Source: Rhynchopus sp. YZ270_cl-10 (taxonomy: Eukaryota > Euglenozoa > Diplonemea > Diplonemida > Diplonemidae). From it: a DNA stretch of 64,000 bases. Numbering within the stretch: position 1 is the first letter of the stretch; each line of letters starts with the position of its first letter. The notes below the pieces were generated by a model, which saw only the letters and a list, made by a program, of their open reading frames with translations, was not told where the DNA came from and did no database searches. The position numbers were made by a program, and so were the translations under genes. Location of the stretch: contig OZ037875.1 of the NCBI GenBank assembly GCA_964035575.1, positions 310,001-374,000 on the forward strand, given 5' to 3'. Below, in pieces: positions 21,746 to 32,125 of this stretch.

Positions 21746-22983
21746 CTAGCAACACTGACACCCCTTGTCTCTTGACTGGGACTGCGGACGTCTTTGCTGT
21801 TGCGTTTGGGACGCTGACGGTACCGGCGGTGCTGGGACACGTCTTGGGGAAGCGAGGGTTTTGACGAAGAGCTCGCTAACGTCCGCGTAGACTACAGTCT
21901 TCATGCTTCGCGAGACTGCAAACCAGAAGATACCATAGTTCGCGTTGTGCATGATGTCACAGATGCCTGTGGCCAGGTTCCAGCGAAGCAGGCGACGAGC
22001 GCCGTCGCACGACAGCACATAGCCGCCACACATGCTGAACGAAATGTATGAAACAAACCTTTCCTGTCCACTGAAGCGATGACGTATCTGTTCATCCTCA
22101 ACTGAACAGACATACACCACAGATCTCTGCGAGAGAGCAACCAACCCCGAGCACGGAGAGAACACAGGAGGAGGGGACTGCAGAAAGAAGCCGCCACTCC
22201 GCTGAGGGTTGTCAAACACCTTGACGAGAGAGAGCGTCTCCAGGTCGAGCAGCTGCAGGCCGGTATTGAGGCACGCAACCCACCGAGCACAGGGCGACAC
22301 CGTCATGTGGCAGGCAGGCACCTCCGCACGCGCCAGACACACACCTTCAAGGCTGAACACCCTGACGCTGCACTGGCACCCAACAACAACCCTCTCAGGT
22401 GCGCCTGTCATGGAGAGCAACTTGCCGCAGCAGTCAAGCGCAGGGGTGAAGGAGACCTGCTCCTCTGTGCTCTCCGTCGACATGATGTGGACGGACGTGT
22501 CGGTCAGGTAGGCGAAGTGTTGCTCCGATATCACCGCAACTGCAGTGGCGACAATGTGCGGAGCGAGGCGTGCGACGGTGGTGGACGTGCCGGTGACGAG
22601 GTCTGTCTGGATGATTTTGTCTCCCGCTAGTTTGTCGAAGTTCAGACAGTAGCGTCCTCCAGAGGACAAGGCCACAATGAGTTTCTCACAGTCGCCTAGG
22701 TTCTGGGGACTCTTCCAGCTTGCGGAAACATCCTCGATGTGCGGCACCTCCGTCCGCACCTCAGCAAGAAGCGTGTCGCCACTGCACAGCCCCGTCCCAG
22801 ACACAGCATCTCCGTCGCCGCCCAGCAGCACCCTGCCCTCACCCCCTGCTGCCACAACTGCGGCAGTGCACCCAGCTGCAACACCTCCCCCACACGCTCC
22901 CTCACGTCCAGCACCGTCGCACCTTCCTCCACCTCCACGATGTGCACATTACCGGACAGAACACACGTCACGTGCACCTCCAT
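21746..22983 (-). pseudogene. Ubiquitin-like/WD40 GCQCC-subfamily copy C, frameshifted
   Basis: Same gene as its neighbours from MEVHV (22983) to GCQCC (21746), but the C-run at 22842-22846 has five C where the paralogs have six, shifting the frame at about codon 47, inside the ubiquitin-like domain. The rest (frame open 21746-22855) is intact and has its own variable segments. Either a recent pseudogene or a homopolymer sequencing error. Confidence 0.75.
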
Positions 22984-23831
22984 TCCTTTGTGTTGTGTGG
23001 GGGCTGTGGGTGAATGATAATAAAGAAACCCATAGGCAACCCGTTTAGGAAGGTGTGTGATGCCACAACTGCTGCAACTTGAATAATGTACCTCCCTCGT
23101 GCTCACAGCTTATCTGCTATCGCTATTGTTGTTTGATGCAAAGCAAACTGCATTGAACACACAACCCCAACCCCCAACAACCCGTAGCATGTTAAGCCAA
23201 CGTTAACATTATTTCAACACCACAACGCCCAGATGACCCACAAGCAGATTGGAGGTTTTCGGTATGTGTTTGCAAACAAAGGAACACTTGAAAACGTTAG
23301 TTTTTCTTTCTTTTTCACTGTAACCTACCGGAGTAGGCGCGACTAAGTATTTTCAAAAGTTTCAATTCAGGAGAACGGAAACCATTTGAGAGGGCGAAAC
23401 ACATCAGAATCCTAAAGTTGGGCCCTAAATCGAAATGATCTTAAACACACAGATGTGTGGTACGACAGGTAGAGGGGGTAAAAAGCATAGCGTTGTGCAC
23501 CTGGCTACCTCAAATGGGAGAAATGGGGGACATGGGGGAAGTGAGAGAAGTGAGTCCACACACAGATTGGGCCACATTCCGTACTGAGGGAGTGCCAACA
23601 CTTATTATGAATACTATTACACATAGCTGTGTGGTACGTCGTGGTCTAAGGATAGAACAACACAAGAACTCACAAAACGTTGCAGTAATTCTCATGGATA
23701 CTTTTGCCTTGAAGGCAGAGGGTTAATTCCCACGCAGTTCCCACACAAAATTCTAGAAACTGACGGGTGTAAACTAAAAACACAATAAAGAGGAGGGCGA
23801 ACACCTCAAACGGGAAAATACACGTCTCTCT

Positions 23832-25076
23832 CTAGCAACACTGACACCCCTTGTCTCTTGACTGGGACTGCGGACGTCTTCGCTGTTGCGTTTGGGACGC
23901 TGAAGGTGGTGGCGGTGCTGGCGGTGTTGGGATACGTCTTGGGAAAGCGAGGGTTTTGACGAAGAGCTCGTTAACGTCCGCGTAGACTACAGTCTTCATG
24001 CTTCGCGAGACTGCAAACCAGAAGATACCATAGTTCGCGTTGTGCATGATGTCGCAGATGCCCGTGGCCAGGCTCCAGCGACGTAGGCGACGATCGCCGT
24101 CGCACGACAGCACATAGCCGCCACACATGCTGAACGAAATGTGTGAAAGAGTCACGTCGTGTCCACTGAAGCGATGACGTATCTGTTCATCCTCAACCGA
24201 ACAGATACAAACCACTGTTCCATGCGAGAGAGCAACCAACCCCGAGCACGGAGAGAACGCAGGAGCACACTGCAAAACACGGCTGCCACTCTGCACAGGG
24301 ACAGTGAACACCTTGACGAGAGAGAGCGTCTCCAGGTCGAGCAGCTGCAGGCCGGTATTGAGGCACGCAACCCACCGAGCACAGGGCGACACCGTCACGT
24401 GGCAGGCAGGCACCTCCGCACGCGCCAGACACACACCTTCAAGGCTGAACACCCTGACGCTGCACTGGCACCCAACAACAACCCTCTCAGGTGCGCCTGT
24501 CATGGAGAGCAACTTGCCGCAGCAGTCAAGCGCAGGGGTGAAGGAGACCTGCTCCTCTGTGCTCTCCGTCGACATGATGTGGACGGACGTGTCGGTCAGG
24601 TAGGCGAAGTGTTGCTCCGATATCATCGCAACTGCAGTGGCGACTTTGTGCGGTGCGAGGCGTGCGACGGTGGTGGACGTGTCGGTGACGAGGTTTGTTT
24701 GGATGAGTTCCCCTCCCACTGAGTTGTTGAAGTACAGACAGTAGCGTCCTCCAGGGGACAAGGACACGATGCGTTTCTTACAGTCGCCTAGGTACTGGGG
24801 ACTCTTCCAGCTTGCGGAGACATCCTCGATGTGCGGCACCTCCGTCCGCACCTCAGCAAGAAGCGTGTCGCCACTGCACAGCCCTGTCCCAGACACAGCA
24901 TCCCCGTCGCCGCCCAGCAGCACCCTGCCCTCACCCCCCTGCTGCCACAACTGCGGCAGTGCACCCAGCTGCAACACCTCCCCCACACGCTCCCTCACAT
25001 CCAGCACCGTCGCACCTTCCTCCACCTCCACGATGTGCACATTACCGGACAGAACACACGTCACGTGCACCTCCAT
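23832..25076 (-). CDS. Ubiquitin-like/WD40-propeller protein, GCQCC subfamily (copy D)
   Basis: 414 residues from MEVHV at 25076 to GCQCC. The segment after residue 95 is of a second type (SPGGRYCLYFNNSVGGELIQ), shared with copies I and K rather than with A-C, whereas the central block is the common one. This mosaic pattern points to exchange between copies. Just upstream (about 25175-25215) is a short scrap of an MMDVTF-subfamily 5' end, then the 3' flank of copy E. Confidence 0.82.
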   Translation of the reverse strand: MEVHVTCVLSGNVHIVEVEEGATVLDVRERVGEVLQLGALPQLWQQGGEGRVLLGGDGDAVSGTGLCSGDTLLAEVRTEVPHIEDVSASWKSPQYLGDCKKRIVSLSPGGRYCLYFNNSVGGELIQTNLVTDTSTTVARLAPHKVATAVAMISEQHFAYLTDTSVHIMSTESTEEQVSFTPALDCCGKLLSMTGAPERVVVGCQCSVRVFSLEGVCLARAEVPACHVTVSPCARWVACLNTGLQLLDLETLSLVKVFTVPVQSGSRVLQCAPAFSPCSGLVALSHGTVVCICSVEDEQIRHRFSGHDVTLSHISFSMCGGYVLSCDGDRRLRRWSLATGICDIMHNANYGIFWFAVSRSMKTVVYADVNELFVKTLAFPRRIPTPPAPPPPSASQTQQRRRPQSQSRDKGCQCC

Positions 25077-25445
25077 TCCTTTGTGTTGTGTGGGGGCTGT
25101 GGGTGGATGATAATTAGATTCATGATAATAAAGAAAGTATGACAAAGGCGTCTCTTCTGTGTCACATCTAAACAAGGCGAGACAGCAAACTCTGTTCACG
25201 CAACCCTCTTCGCCTTTTTTGTTGAATAAGAAACGTTAAGAACCAAGGCCAGAACCACAAGGTAGGTAGACGAAAGCCGTCTCTCTGTTTCACATCGTAA
25301 CAAAGAGAAGCGTTGGCAAGACGAGCCTCATAAGCCCCTCACACTTCGTCACCAAAAAAACCCCCCAACAACGTAACAAGAACCCTTCGCAGTCATAGTG
25401 TAAAATGCATGGCTGATCCCCTCCTTACCCCTATTAAGAAAAACG

Positions 25446-26618
25446 TCACTCTGTGAAGGGGTACAAAGGTCTTGACACAATCTTGTTGTCGCGCGCCTCA
25501 AAGATGATCACACGCGAACACGGCGATATTATAAATGGGGTATTGTGGTATTCAGCACAGTCGTCGGGTATATGATGCACAAATGAAAACCCCTTTGTGT
25601 ACTGCGACAGCTCGGCGTAATCATTGTTATAGTTGATAGCCATAATCACAATGTACTCCCCACACGGGGTGAACTGCATGCCAAGTACTTTACATCTATC
25701 TGAGCCATGTTCCCACTCACCTCGGTCATCACCGCTCCAACTATAGATGCCTGCTGCAAATAATCCGGATGCAAAAAAGATTTCAGCAGGTGGACAGAGC
25801 GCCAGCGAGTGCCTGAGCCCATGACCCCCCGACCCACATGACACAGCAAGCCCCGTGTCAACATCCCACAGACACAAGCCCTCCTCCTCTGAGTCAGGAG
25901 TAGACAGGGAAGACGACGTCATCAGCCACTTGCCGCAGGTCGACGCTGCCATATTGGAGCACCCTGTGTGTGCGAGAGAGCGGAGCAACGTCAGGTCTTC
26001 ATCATATACTGAGACACTGTCTTTGCACCGCGACACAACCACACGGCCGCATGTGAGCACTGCCTCCGAGGGTCCGATGATATGGCGGAGCACATCCCCA
26101 CTTGGTAGCGCAACCTCGGACAAGTAGCCTGCACTCTGCGCCACATAGAGGCGTGTCGTGCACCGCGAGATGGCGGGTGTGGACAGCGGCTTCGTGCCAG
26201 AGGTGTAGATGAAGAATTTGAACCTGAATTCAGTCTCGAATGTTTGTGTGTCGAAGCCGACGACGTAGTGCGTCCTGTTAGTGCTGTCTGTGTGCACCAC
26301 AACGCCCAGCCTGCCGCACTGCGACAGTGTCCAGAACAACAGACTTGTGTCCTCCGGAAGGGTGTATTCAGCTGGGCACCGCACGTCCACATGGGTAGGG
26401 CAGGCAAGCACGACCTGCACCCCTGTACCAATCGCAGTGTCCTGCAGACGGCACGTCCCCTCCACCACCTCAGTGCCAACACGCACCTCGACAGACGCAG
26501 GCGAGACAGCAAACTCTGTGCACGCAACCCTCTTCGCCTCTGCAACGTTTGCGTCGCACGGCACCTCCACTGTCGCAGTTGCGCCTGACTCTTCCAGCAC
26601 AAAGGTCACATCCATCAT
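25446..26618 (-). CDS. Ubiquitin-like/WD40-propeller protein, MMDVTF subfamily (copy E)
   Basis: 390 residues from the ATG pair at 26613-26618 (MMDVTFVLEE). Residues 1-72 again form a ubiquitin-like beta-grasp pattern (strand, turn, strand, helix AEAKRVACTEF, strands). The propeller part includes MAASTCGKWLMTSSS followed by LCLWDVDTG, a WD blade, and a later MQFTPCGEYIVIM blade. It ends RPLYPFTE and lacks the double-cysteine tail, so it is probably soluble. Residues 1-236 match copy F except for a Glu/Asp change at residue 18; beyond that the two diverge strongly. Confidence 0.8.
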   Translation of the reverse strand: MMDVTFVLEESGATATVEVPCDANVAEAKRVACTEFAVSPASVEVRVGTEVVEGTCRLQDTAIGTGVQVVLACPTHVDVRCPAEYTLPEDTSLLFWTLSQCGRLGVVVHTDSTNRTHYVVGFDTQTFETEFRFKFFIYTSGTKPLSTPAISRCTTRLYVAQSAGYLSEVALPSGDVLRHIIGPSEAVLTCGRVVVSRCKDSVSVYDEDLTLLRSLAHTGCSNMAASTCGKWLMTSSSLSTPDSEEEGLCLWDVDTGLAVSCGSGGHGLRHSLALCPPAEIFFASGLFAAGIYSWSGDDRGEWEHGSDRCKVLGMQFTPCGEYIVIMAINYNNDYAELSQYTKGFSFVHHIPDDCAEYHNTPFIISPCSRVIIFEARDNKIVSRPLYPFTE

Positions 26619-27179
26619 TGTGTTTGCGGTGAGGGTGTGGCCACCTGCTGTGTGCCAATGTGCATCAATACTCACTCTGGCACAGACAGCCGGCTATGGA
26701 TCTCCAAATGGACTTGAACAGCACACACCCTTCCACACCAGACTGGGTAGACAACACTCAGGACACGACAAAATATGGAGACGGAAACGAGGGGCAAGAA
26801 CAGAAAAGAGTAGTTCAAACGTGCTAAAACGCATCTCAGTCGAGAAAAGCTAAGAAGACGAACCTAACCTTCGCGTGCTTAGTCACCTTGATCACAATCG
26901 TTATCGTACACCACCAAAAAAGGGGGCGGGAGGGAGGAGGGAGAGGGGTAGTCTTTGTTGAATGAGAAACGTTAAGAACCAAGGCCAGAACCACAAGGTA
27001 GGTAGACGAAAGCCGTCTCTCTGTTTCACATCGTAGCAAGAGAAGCGTTGGCAAGACGAGCCTCATAAGCCCCTCACACTTCGTCACCAAAAAAAAACCC
27101 CAACAACGCAACAGAACCCTTCGCAGTCATAGTGTAAAATGCATGGCTGATCCCCTCCTTACCCCTATTAAGCAAAACG

Positions 27180-28331
27180 TCACTCTGTGAAGGGGTACAA
27201 AGGTCTTGACACAATCTTGTTGTCGCGCGCCTCAAAGATGATCACACGCGAACACGGCGATATTATAAATGGGGTATTGTGCCCAACATCACAGACGTCA
27301 GGTATCTCATGCACTTCTGAAAACTCCAAGTTGTACTGATACAGGCGGGCGTAATCATGGCCATAGCTGATGACCATAATCACAATGTACTCCCCACACG
27401 GGGTGAACTGCATGCCAAGTACTGTAAGTCTATCTGTATAATCGTCCCACACACCTATATTATCACCGCTCCAACTGTAGATGACTGGTTCGCATCTTCC
27501 ACTCACAAAAAAGACTCCAGCAGGTGGACAGAGCGCCAGCGAGTGCCTGAGCCATTCCCCCGACACACATGCCACAGCAAGCCCCGTGTCAACATCCCAC
27601 AGACGCAAGACCTCTTCTGAGGAAGACGATGTCATCAGCCACTTGCCGCAGGTCGACGCTGCCATATTGGAGCACCCTGTGTGTGCGAGAGAGCGGAGCA
27701 ACGTCAGGTCTTCATCATATACTGAGACACTGTCTTTGCACCGCGACACAACCACACGGCCGCATGTGAGCACTGCCTCCGAGGGTCCGATGATATGGCG
27801 GAGCACATCCCCACTTGGTAGCGCAACCTCGGACAAGTAGCCTGCACTCTGCGCCACATAGAGGCGTGTCGTGCACCGCGAGATGGCGGGTGTGGACAGC
27901 GGCTTCGTGCCAGAGGTGTAGATGAAGAATTTGAACCTGAATTCAGTCTCGAATGTTTGTGTGTCGAAGCCGACGACGTAGTGCGTCCTGTTAGTGCTGT
28001 CTGTGTGCACCACAACGCCCAGCCTGCCGCACTGCGACAGTGTCCAGAACAACAGACTTGTGTCCTCCGGAAGGGTGTATTCAGCTGGGCACCGCACGTC
28101 CACATGGGTAGGGCAGGCAAGCACGACCTGCACCCCTGTACCAATCGCAGTGTCCTGCAGACGGCACGTCCCCTCCACCACCTCAGTGCCAACACGCACC
28201 TCGACAGACGCAGGCGAGACAGCAAACTCTGTGCACGCAACCCTCTTCGCCTCTGCAACGTTTGCGTCGCACGGCACATCCACTGTCGCAGTTGCGCCTG
28301 ACTCCTCCAGCACAAAGGTCACATCCATCAT
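27180..28331 (-). CDS. Ubiquitin-like/WD40-propeller protein, MMDVTF subfamily (copy F)
   Basis: 383 residues from MMDVTF at 28331, tandem to copy E (start-to-start 1713 bp). The N-terminal ubiquitin-like domain and first propeller half are the same as E; the blade after LRLWDVDTG (243-250) and the region 258-350 are variable; the last ~30 residues are again the same (SPCSRVIIFEARDNKIVSRP). Function unknown. Confidence 0.8.
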   Translation of the reverse strand: MMDVTFVLEESGATATVDVPCDANVAEAKRVACTEFAVSPASVEVRVGTEVVEGTCRLQDTAIGTGVQVVLACPTHVDVRCPAEYTLPEDTSLLFWTLSQCGRLGVVVHTDSTNRTHYVVGFDTQTFETEFRFKFFIYTSGTKPLSTPAISRCTTRLYVAQSAGYLSEVALPSGDVLRHIIGPSEAVLTCGRVVVSRCKDSVSVYDEDLTLLRSLAHTGCSNMAASTCGKWLMTSSSSEEVLRLWDVDTGLAVACVSGEWLRHSLALCPPAGVFFVSGRCEPVIYSWSGDNIGVWDDYTDRLTVLGMQFTPCGEYIVIMVISYGHDYARLYQYNLEFSEVHEIPDVCDVGHNTPFIISPCSRVIIFEARDNKIVSRPLYPFTE

Positions 28332-28631
28332 TGTGTTTGCGGTGAGGGGGTGGCCACCTGCTGTGTGTCATATTCATCAAGACTCACTCTGGCACAGACA
28401 GCCGGCTATTAATCTCCAAATGGACTTGAACAGACTGTGCAGCAATACTCAGGACACGACAAAAATATGGAGACGGAAACGAGGGGCAAAAAAGACTCCT
28501 ATTTTATCTACAACCCACCGTAGGTGGACTCACTCGAATTCCATCCAAAAAAACAGTCTGGTGCACTTACGTACAGCCTCGCCCCTGCAGACCCTCCAAA
28601 TGGGGAAGCTTTATTTTTTCTTCCTCTTCCT

Positions 28632-29720
28632 TCAATCGAGGTTGATTCTGTACGGGCGTGAGATGGTGGCGTTGTGGTAGCGCGGGGGCTGGAAGGTGCC
28701 TGGACATGCTGTGCCGCATGAGGAGCAAGTTGCGGTGCCTTCGTGTGGGTGGATGATCAGAGAGGGGGTGATAGACGTTGTGTGCCAGTCGCGCAGGATG
28801 AGAGGCTCGCTACAGCCACTGCAGTAGGTAGACTGGCTGCTCTCGTCGTTGATGTTTCCACAGTACACGTACTGCAAACCACACGCCCGAGCGATGTTGC
28901 GTGCCTGCAGAAGCGTGCTCCTCGGCGTGCGTGGCGCATCCAGCATCTCCCCATCAGGGTGAAACGCAGTGAAATGCACCGGCACGTCACCACCCAGGTT
29001 CTCAAAGATCCACTCACACATGGCAGTCACCTCACGCATATCATCATTCTTCCCTGGAATAACAAGGTTCGTAATTTCCAGCCATTTGCCGGCCTCCTTG
29101 ATTAGCTTAAGCGTTTCGAGAACCGGTTCAATTTTTGCATTACAAATCTGGCTGTAGAAACGGCGAGAGAACGCTTTTAAATCAACATTCGCAGCATCTA
29201 TGTACTGGAAGAACTCTTTGGCAGGATCTGTGCACATATACCCTGCTGTGACGGCAACTGTTTTGATACCAAGGGGCTGTGCGTGCTTGGCCACTTCCTG
29301 CGCAAATTCCATGAATATCACGGGGTCGTTGTAGGTGAAAGCAATGCTTTCACATTTGTGTTCGTGTGCTGTGTGTGCAATCAATTCTGGTGTGACCTCT
29401 GTATCAAGCTTGCCGCATTCCTTTGAGTGCGATATGTGCCAATTCTGACAGAATTTGCAGGAGAGGTTGCAGCCGATGGTTCCAAATGAGAGGACGCGTG
29501 TGGCGGGCAGAAAGTGGTTGAGGGGTTTCTTCTCTATGGGGTCCACGCACACCCCGCTCGTCTTGCCGTCCGTGAAGAGTGCCATGCGTCCGCCTTCGTT
29601 GCCGCGTACAAAGCAACGCCCGCGCTTGCCTTCTTTCAATTTGCAAAAGTTCGGACACACATCACATTGTATCACCTTCTCGTTGATCTTCCTCCAATGC
29701 CGCGCAGGGTAAAGGGGCAT
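28632..29720 (-). CDS. amrS: AmmeMemoRadiSam-type radical SAM enzyme
   Basis: 362 residues from ATG at 29720. The radical SAM cluster motif is CNLSCKFC (Cys84, 88, 91), preceded by FGTIGCN as in PflA-like and AmrS proteins. An N-terminal four-cysteine set (Cys19, 22, 26, 36; CDVCPNFC...GRC) is typical of AmrS. TYNDPVIF (128-135) matches the family's TYNEP-like motif, and FHPDGEMLD lies late in the barrel. A C-terminal CSGC/CSSC pair may bind another metal. AmrS proteins are common in archaea and anaerobic bacteria and their substrate is not settled. The gene interrupts the Ubl-WD40 cluster, is intronless, and is a candidate for transfer from a prokaryote. The Memo partner is not in this window. 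Confidence 0.9.
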   Translation of the reverse strand: MPLYPARHWRKINEKVIQCDVCPNFCKLKEGKRGRCFVRGNEGGRMALFTDGKTSGVCVDPIEKKPLNHFLPATRVLSFGTIGCNLSCKFCQNWHISHSKECGKLDTEVTPELIAHTAHEHKCESIAFTYNDPVIFMEFAQEVAKHAQPLGIKTVAVTAGYMCTDPAKEFFQYIDAANVDLKAFSRRFYSQICNAKIEPVLETLKLIKEAGKWLEITNLVIPGKNDDMREVTAMCEWIFENLGGDVPVHFTAFHPDGEMLDAPRTPRSTLLQARNIARACGLQYVYCGNINDESSQSTYCSGCSEPLILRDWHTTSITPSLIIHPHEGTATCSSCGTACPGTFQPPRYHNATISRPYRINLD

Positions 29721-29999
29721 CTTCCTGCAGTGTTGTGTAGGCCTGTAGGTTTTGTTTGGTTTTCATCTAGGGGCGTTCTGTTGTTTAATGGGGGAGGGGG
29801 AAGGGAGAAGGGTGGACCTAGTACAGTGGATGGGGACGACATCACTGAGCTTTTAGCTTGGGTAAGAATTTGAAGACGAAAGCACAAAAGGACAGAAAAG
29901 AACAACAATCAAGATATCCCTGCGGGAAAGCACAGCTCTGCACCCTCCTAGGCACCAGAACAGCAAGACGACACAAAAACACCCCCTTTTTACTCCCAC
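29721..29999. other. Intergenic spacer
   Basis: 279 bp between the nucleoside hydrolase stop and the amrS start; no conserved signal recognised. Confidence 0.4.
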
Positions 30000-31112
30000 C
30001 TAATGCAACGCAGAGCGGCATTCAGCGAAAAGCGTGTCAAGAACGGACACCGCATCTATCCTTGCCGAAGACGCAGTGTTCCCGACAGCAACAAACGAAG
30101 AGGGGGATCCATTCGCCCAGACAAGACGTTCGGCAGCATCAAGCAACCCTGCTGACTGTGCTTGGAGACGGCTTCCATGGACCATCCCTAAGAGCATGCA
30201 ACATAATGGGTCGTACGGCACTGTCACGTGAGGGAAGGTGCTCCATATTGCGGTCCCCATCGAAACACCACTGCGCGCAGCCTCGACCACCAAGGCCCCT
30301 CGATCGACGTCGTACGCGCGCTGCAGGATGTCTGTCGACGCTTTGTCCCCTACAAACTCAATCAACGTCGCTGTCACAAGATCTTGCAAAGACCATGGCA
30401 GCCTGCCCCCATCTAAAGCCTCGATGTGTTGTTGTGTGATCGGTGCCTGATAGGCTGCGTGCTTGCCAAGGAGGAGCACCGCAACGTTGTGTTCGCGGAA
30501 GAAATTAAAACAATACTGCGCAGCCGGCATGTCACAACGCAGGTTGTACGCCTCTGCGTTCGGTGTACCGTCTGCATTCGCCTGGCCCTGAATCAGAAAG
30601 GTAGTGTCCGCGAAGCTTGCTTGCGGATGCTTCCGCAGGAGCAATGCAATGTCTGTCAGTGGACCGAGACAGATTACTGTACACGGACCGCTCTGTGTCC
30701 AGTCAAAGAGTGCGTCTACAGCCGTTCCTGAGCTAGCAAGGTTCCCCTCAATAGGGTGTGTCAGGACGTCGTGGTTCTCCACAGCATCACCGTTCAGCTG
30801 CGTTGCAAATCCTGGGATGACGGATGGGCGGAGTGCTTCTGGCAGGAGCCTTTCCAGCAGGTGCGACGCTACTGTCGCGCGCTCTTCTGTACTCCCGCCG
30901 CAGGTCGTGACGCCAATGAGGGACACCGCACCCCGCCTCGCAAGCGCAGAGAGGTAAATCAGCGAAAGCGTGTCGTCAATGTCCTTTGCGACGTCCGTCA
31001 CCACCACGACGCGTTGTGATGGAGTGCGGGCACGGTACGCTCGCACCACACAGCACACCGAGACTGCTGCTGCAGCACCCACCACACCTCTGCACACAGA
31101 AGACAAACCCAT
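30000..31112 (-). CDS. Inosine-uridine-type nucleoside hydrolase, membrane-anchored or secreted
   Basis: 370 residues from ATG at 31112 (MGLSSVCRG); the frame upstream is only a translated poly-A/T run. A hydrophobic N-terminus (about 7-24) is a signal peptide or anchor. VVVVTDVAKDIDDTLSL (35-51) carries the catalytic and calcium-binding aspartates of the IU-NH fold (Asp40, 44, 46, 47), with a slightly changed spacing from the usual DTDxGxDDA. GVTTCGG and CLGPLTDIALLL match further conserved strands. It would hydrolyse the N-glycosidic bond of nucleosides for purine/pyrimidine salvage. Substrate preference cannot be read from the sequence. Confidence 0.88.
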   Translation of the reverse strand: MGLSSVCRGVVGAAAAVSVCCVVRAYRARTPSQRVVVVTDVAKDIDDTLSLIYLSALARRGAVSLIGVTTCGGSTEERATVASHLLERLLPEALRPSVIPGFATQLNGDAVENHDVLTHPIEGNLASSGTAVDALFDWTQSGPCTVICLGPLTDIALLLRKHPQASFADTTFLIQGQANADGTPNAEAYNLRCDMPAAQYCFNFFREHNVAVLLLGKHAAYQAPITQQHIEALDGGRLPWSLQDLVTATLIEFVGDKASTDILQRAYDVDRGALVVEAARSGVSMGTAIWSTFPHVTVPYDPLCCMLLGMVHGSRLQAQSAGLLDAAERLVWANGSPSSFVAVGNTASSARIDAVSVLDTLFAECRSALH

Positions 31113-32125
31113 GACAGAACAGCGTTGTGTGCTGGAAAAGGTATGAGACGAAAAGTGATGCGAAGACTGAAAATATTCAAAAAAAAAAAAAAAAAAAAAA
31201 AAAAACGTTTTGGAAAATAACAGAACCCATTGTCTTTTGTTTAGTTGGTACGCTACCCACGTCATGCGCAAAGGGAGGGGCCGAATGATCTTTAAAAACC
31301 ACAGGGTACAGGGTTGGAGCGTCCCGGTTTCAAAACCGGGGGGGAAAAAACGTAGATTTCTGCGAAACCGGTTTGAACGCAGTCAATACCCAATACACGC
31401 TCCAACTCTGCCAGGGTGCAAAGAAACAAAAAATGGATTTCAACATAATATTATGGTATCAATAAATTGATAGCATTGGTGGAGGGATCGATAAAAATGT
31501 TTCTTTTTATGCGGTATGTTTTGCAAAACGTAAAAAGGAAAAGAAAAAATGTATTAAAAAAAAAATGGATCTGACGAAGAAAAATCCTGGTGAATGTGTC
31601 CAATGGACAACACACCTGAGAAGACAAGACACAATAAAAGATGGTCCTGCCATGGAACGGATCAGCTCTCGAGCTGGTCCTGAGAAGGCCGAGACACGCA
31701 ACCACACTCGGCGCAGAGCAAGTGGAAAAAACAAAAAAGAAAAGTTTATAAGATGAACCTAAGCCTCTCGTGCTTAGTCACCTTATCATAAAAAATTTAA
31801 CGTACACACTCCGCTGATTCTAAACGGTGCCCAAGCAGGGCAGCCGCCCCCGGTGTTCTGGTATCCCGCTCCATTCATGGAGTAAGAGACGTGGCAAGTG
31901 CTATGCACCACGTCTATGTCGGGACAAACAAAACAACAGTAGAACAGAACAGAACAAAACAAAACAAAACAAAACAAATACTCAGATTTCACAGTAAAAC
32001 AATATAATTCCTCTCGGGGTCTCAGTTCAACATTGGACTGAGACCCCGTTTTCCCTCTAATTATTCCCGATGAAGCGACCAAAAAGAAGAAGCCAAAACC
32101 TACAAAAAAAATATGCTCGTTGCCA
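31113..32125. other. Intergenic with poly-A run and hairpins
   Basis: Contains a poly-A run at about 31178-31205, a candidate structured RNA (31309-31410, listed separately), an 11-bp stem hairpin at 32014-32045 (GGGGTCTCAGT / ACTGAGACCCC) and, at about 31745-31790, a dispersed block GATGAACCTAAGCCTCTCGT also seen near 26868, 35065, 37003 and 58534. Confidence 0.5.
31309..31410 (+). ncRNA. Candidate structured RNA with three-way junction
   Basis: A 14-bp closing stem (CAGGGTTGGAGCGT at 31309-31322 with ACGCTCCAACTCTG at 31397-31410, one G-U pair) encloses two hairpins: CCCGGTTT/AAACCGGG at 31323-31340 and CTGCG/CGCAG around AAACCGGTTT at about 31360-31382. It is not a tRNA by arm lengths. 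It could equally be a decayed inverted-repeat element. Strand is uncertain. Confidence 0.35.

Noticed and set aside
30000-31271. Longer nucleoside hydrolase with poly-Phe N-terminus
   Set aside because: The extension is a translated homopolymer; the start at 31112 gives a sensible signal/anchor.
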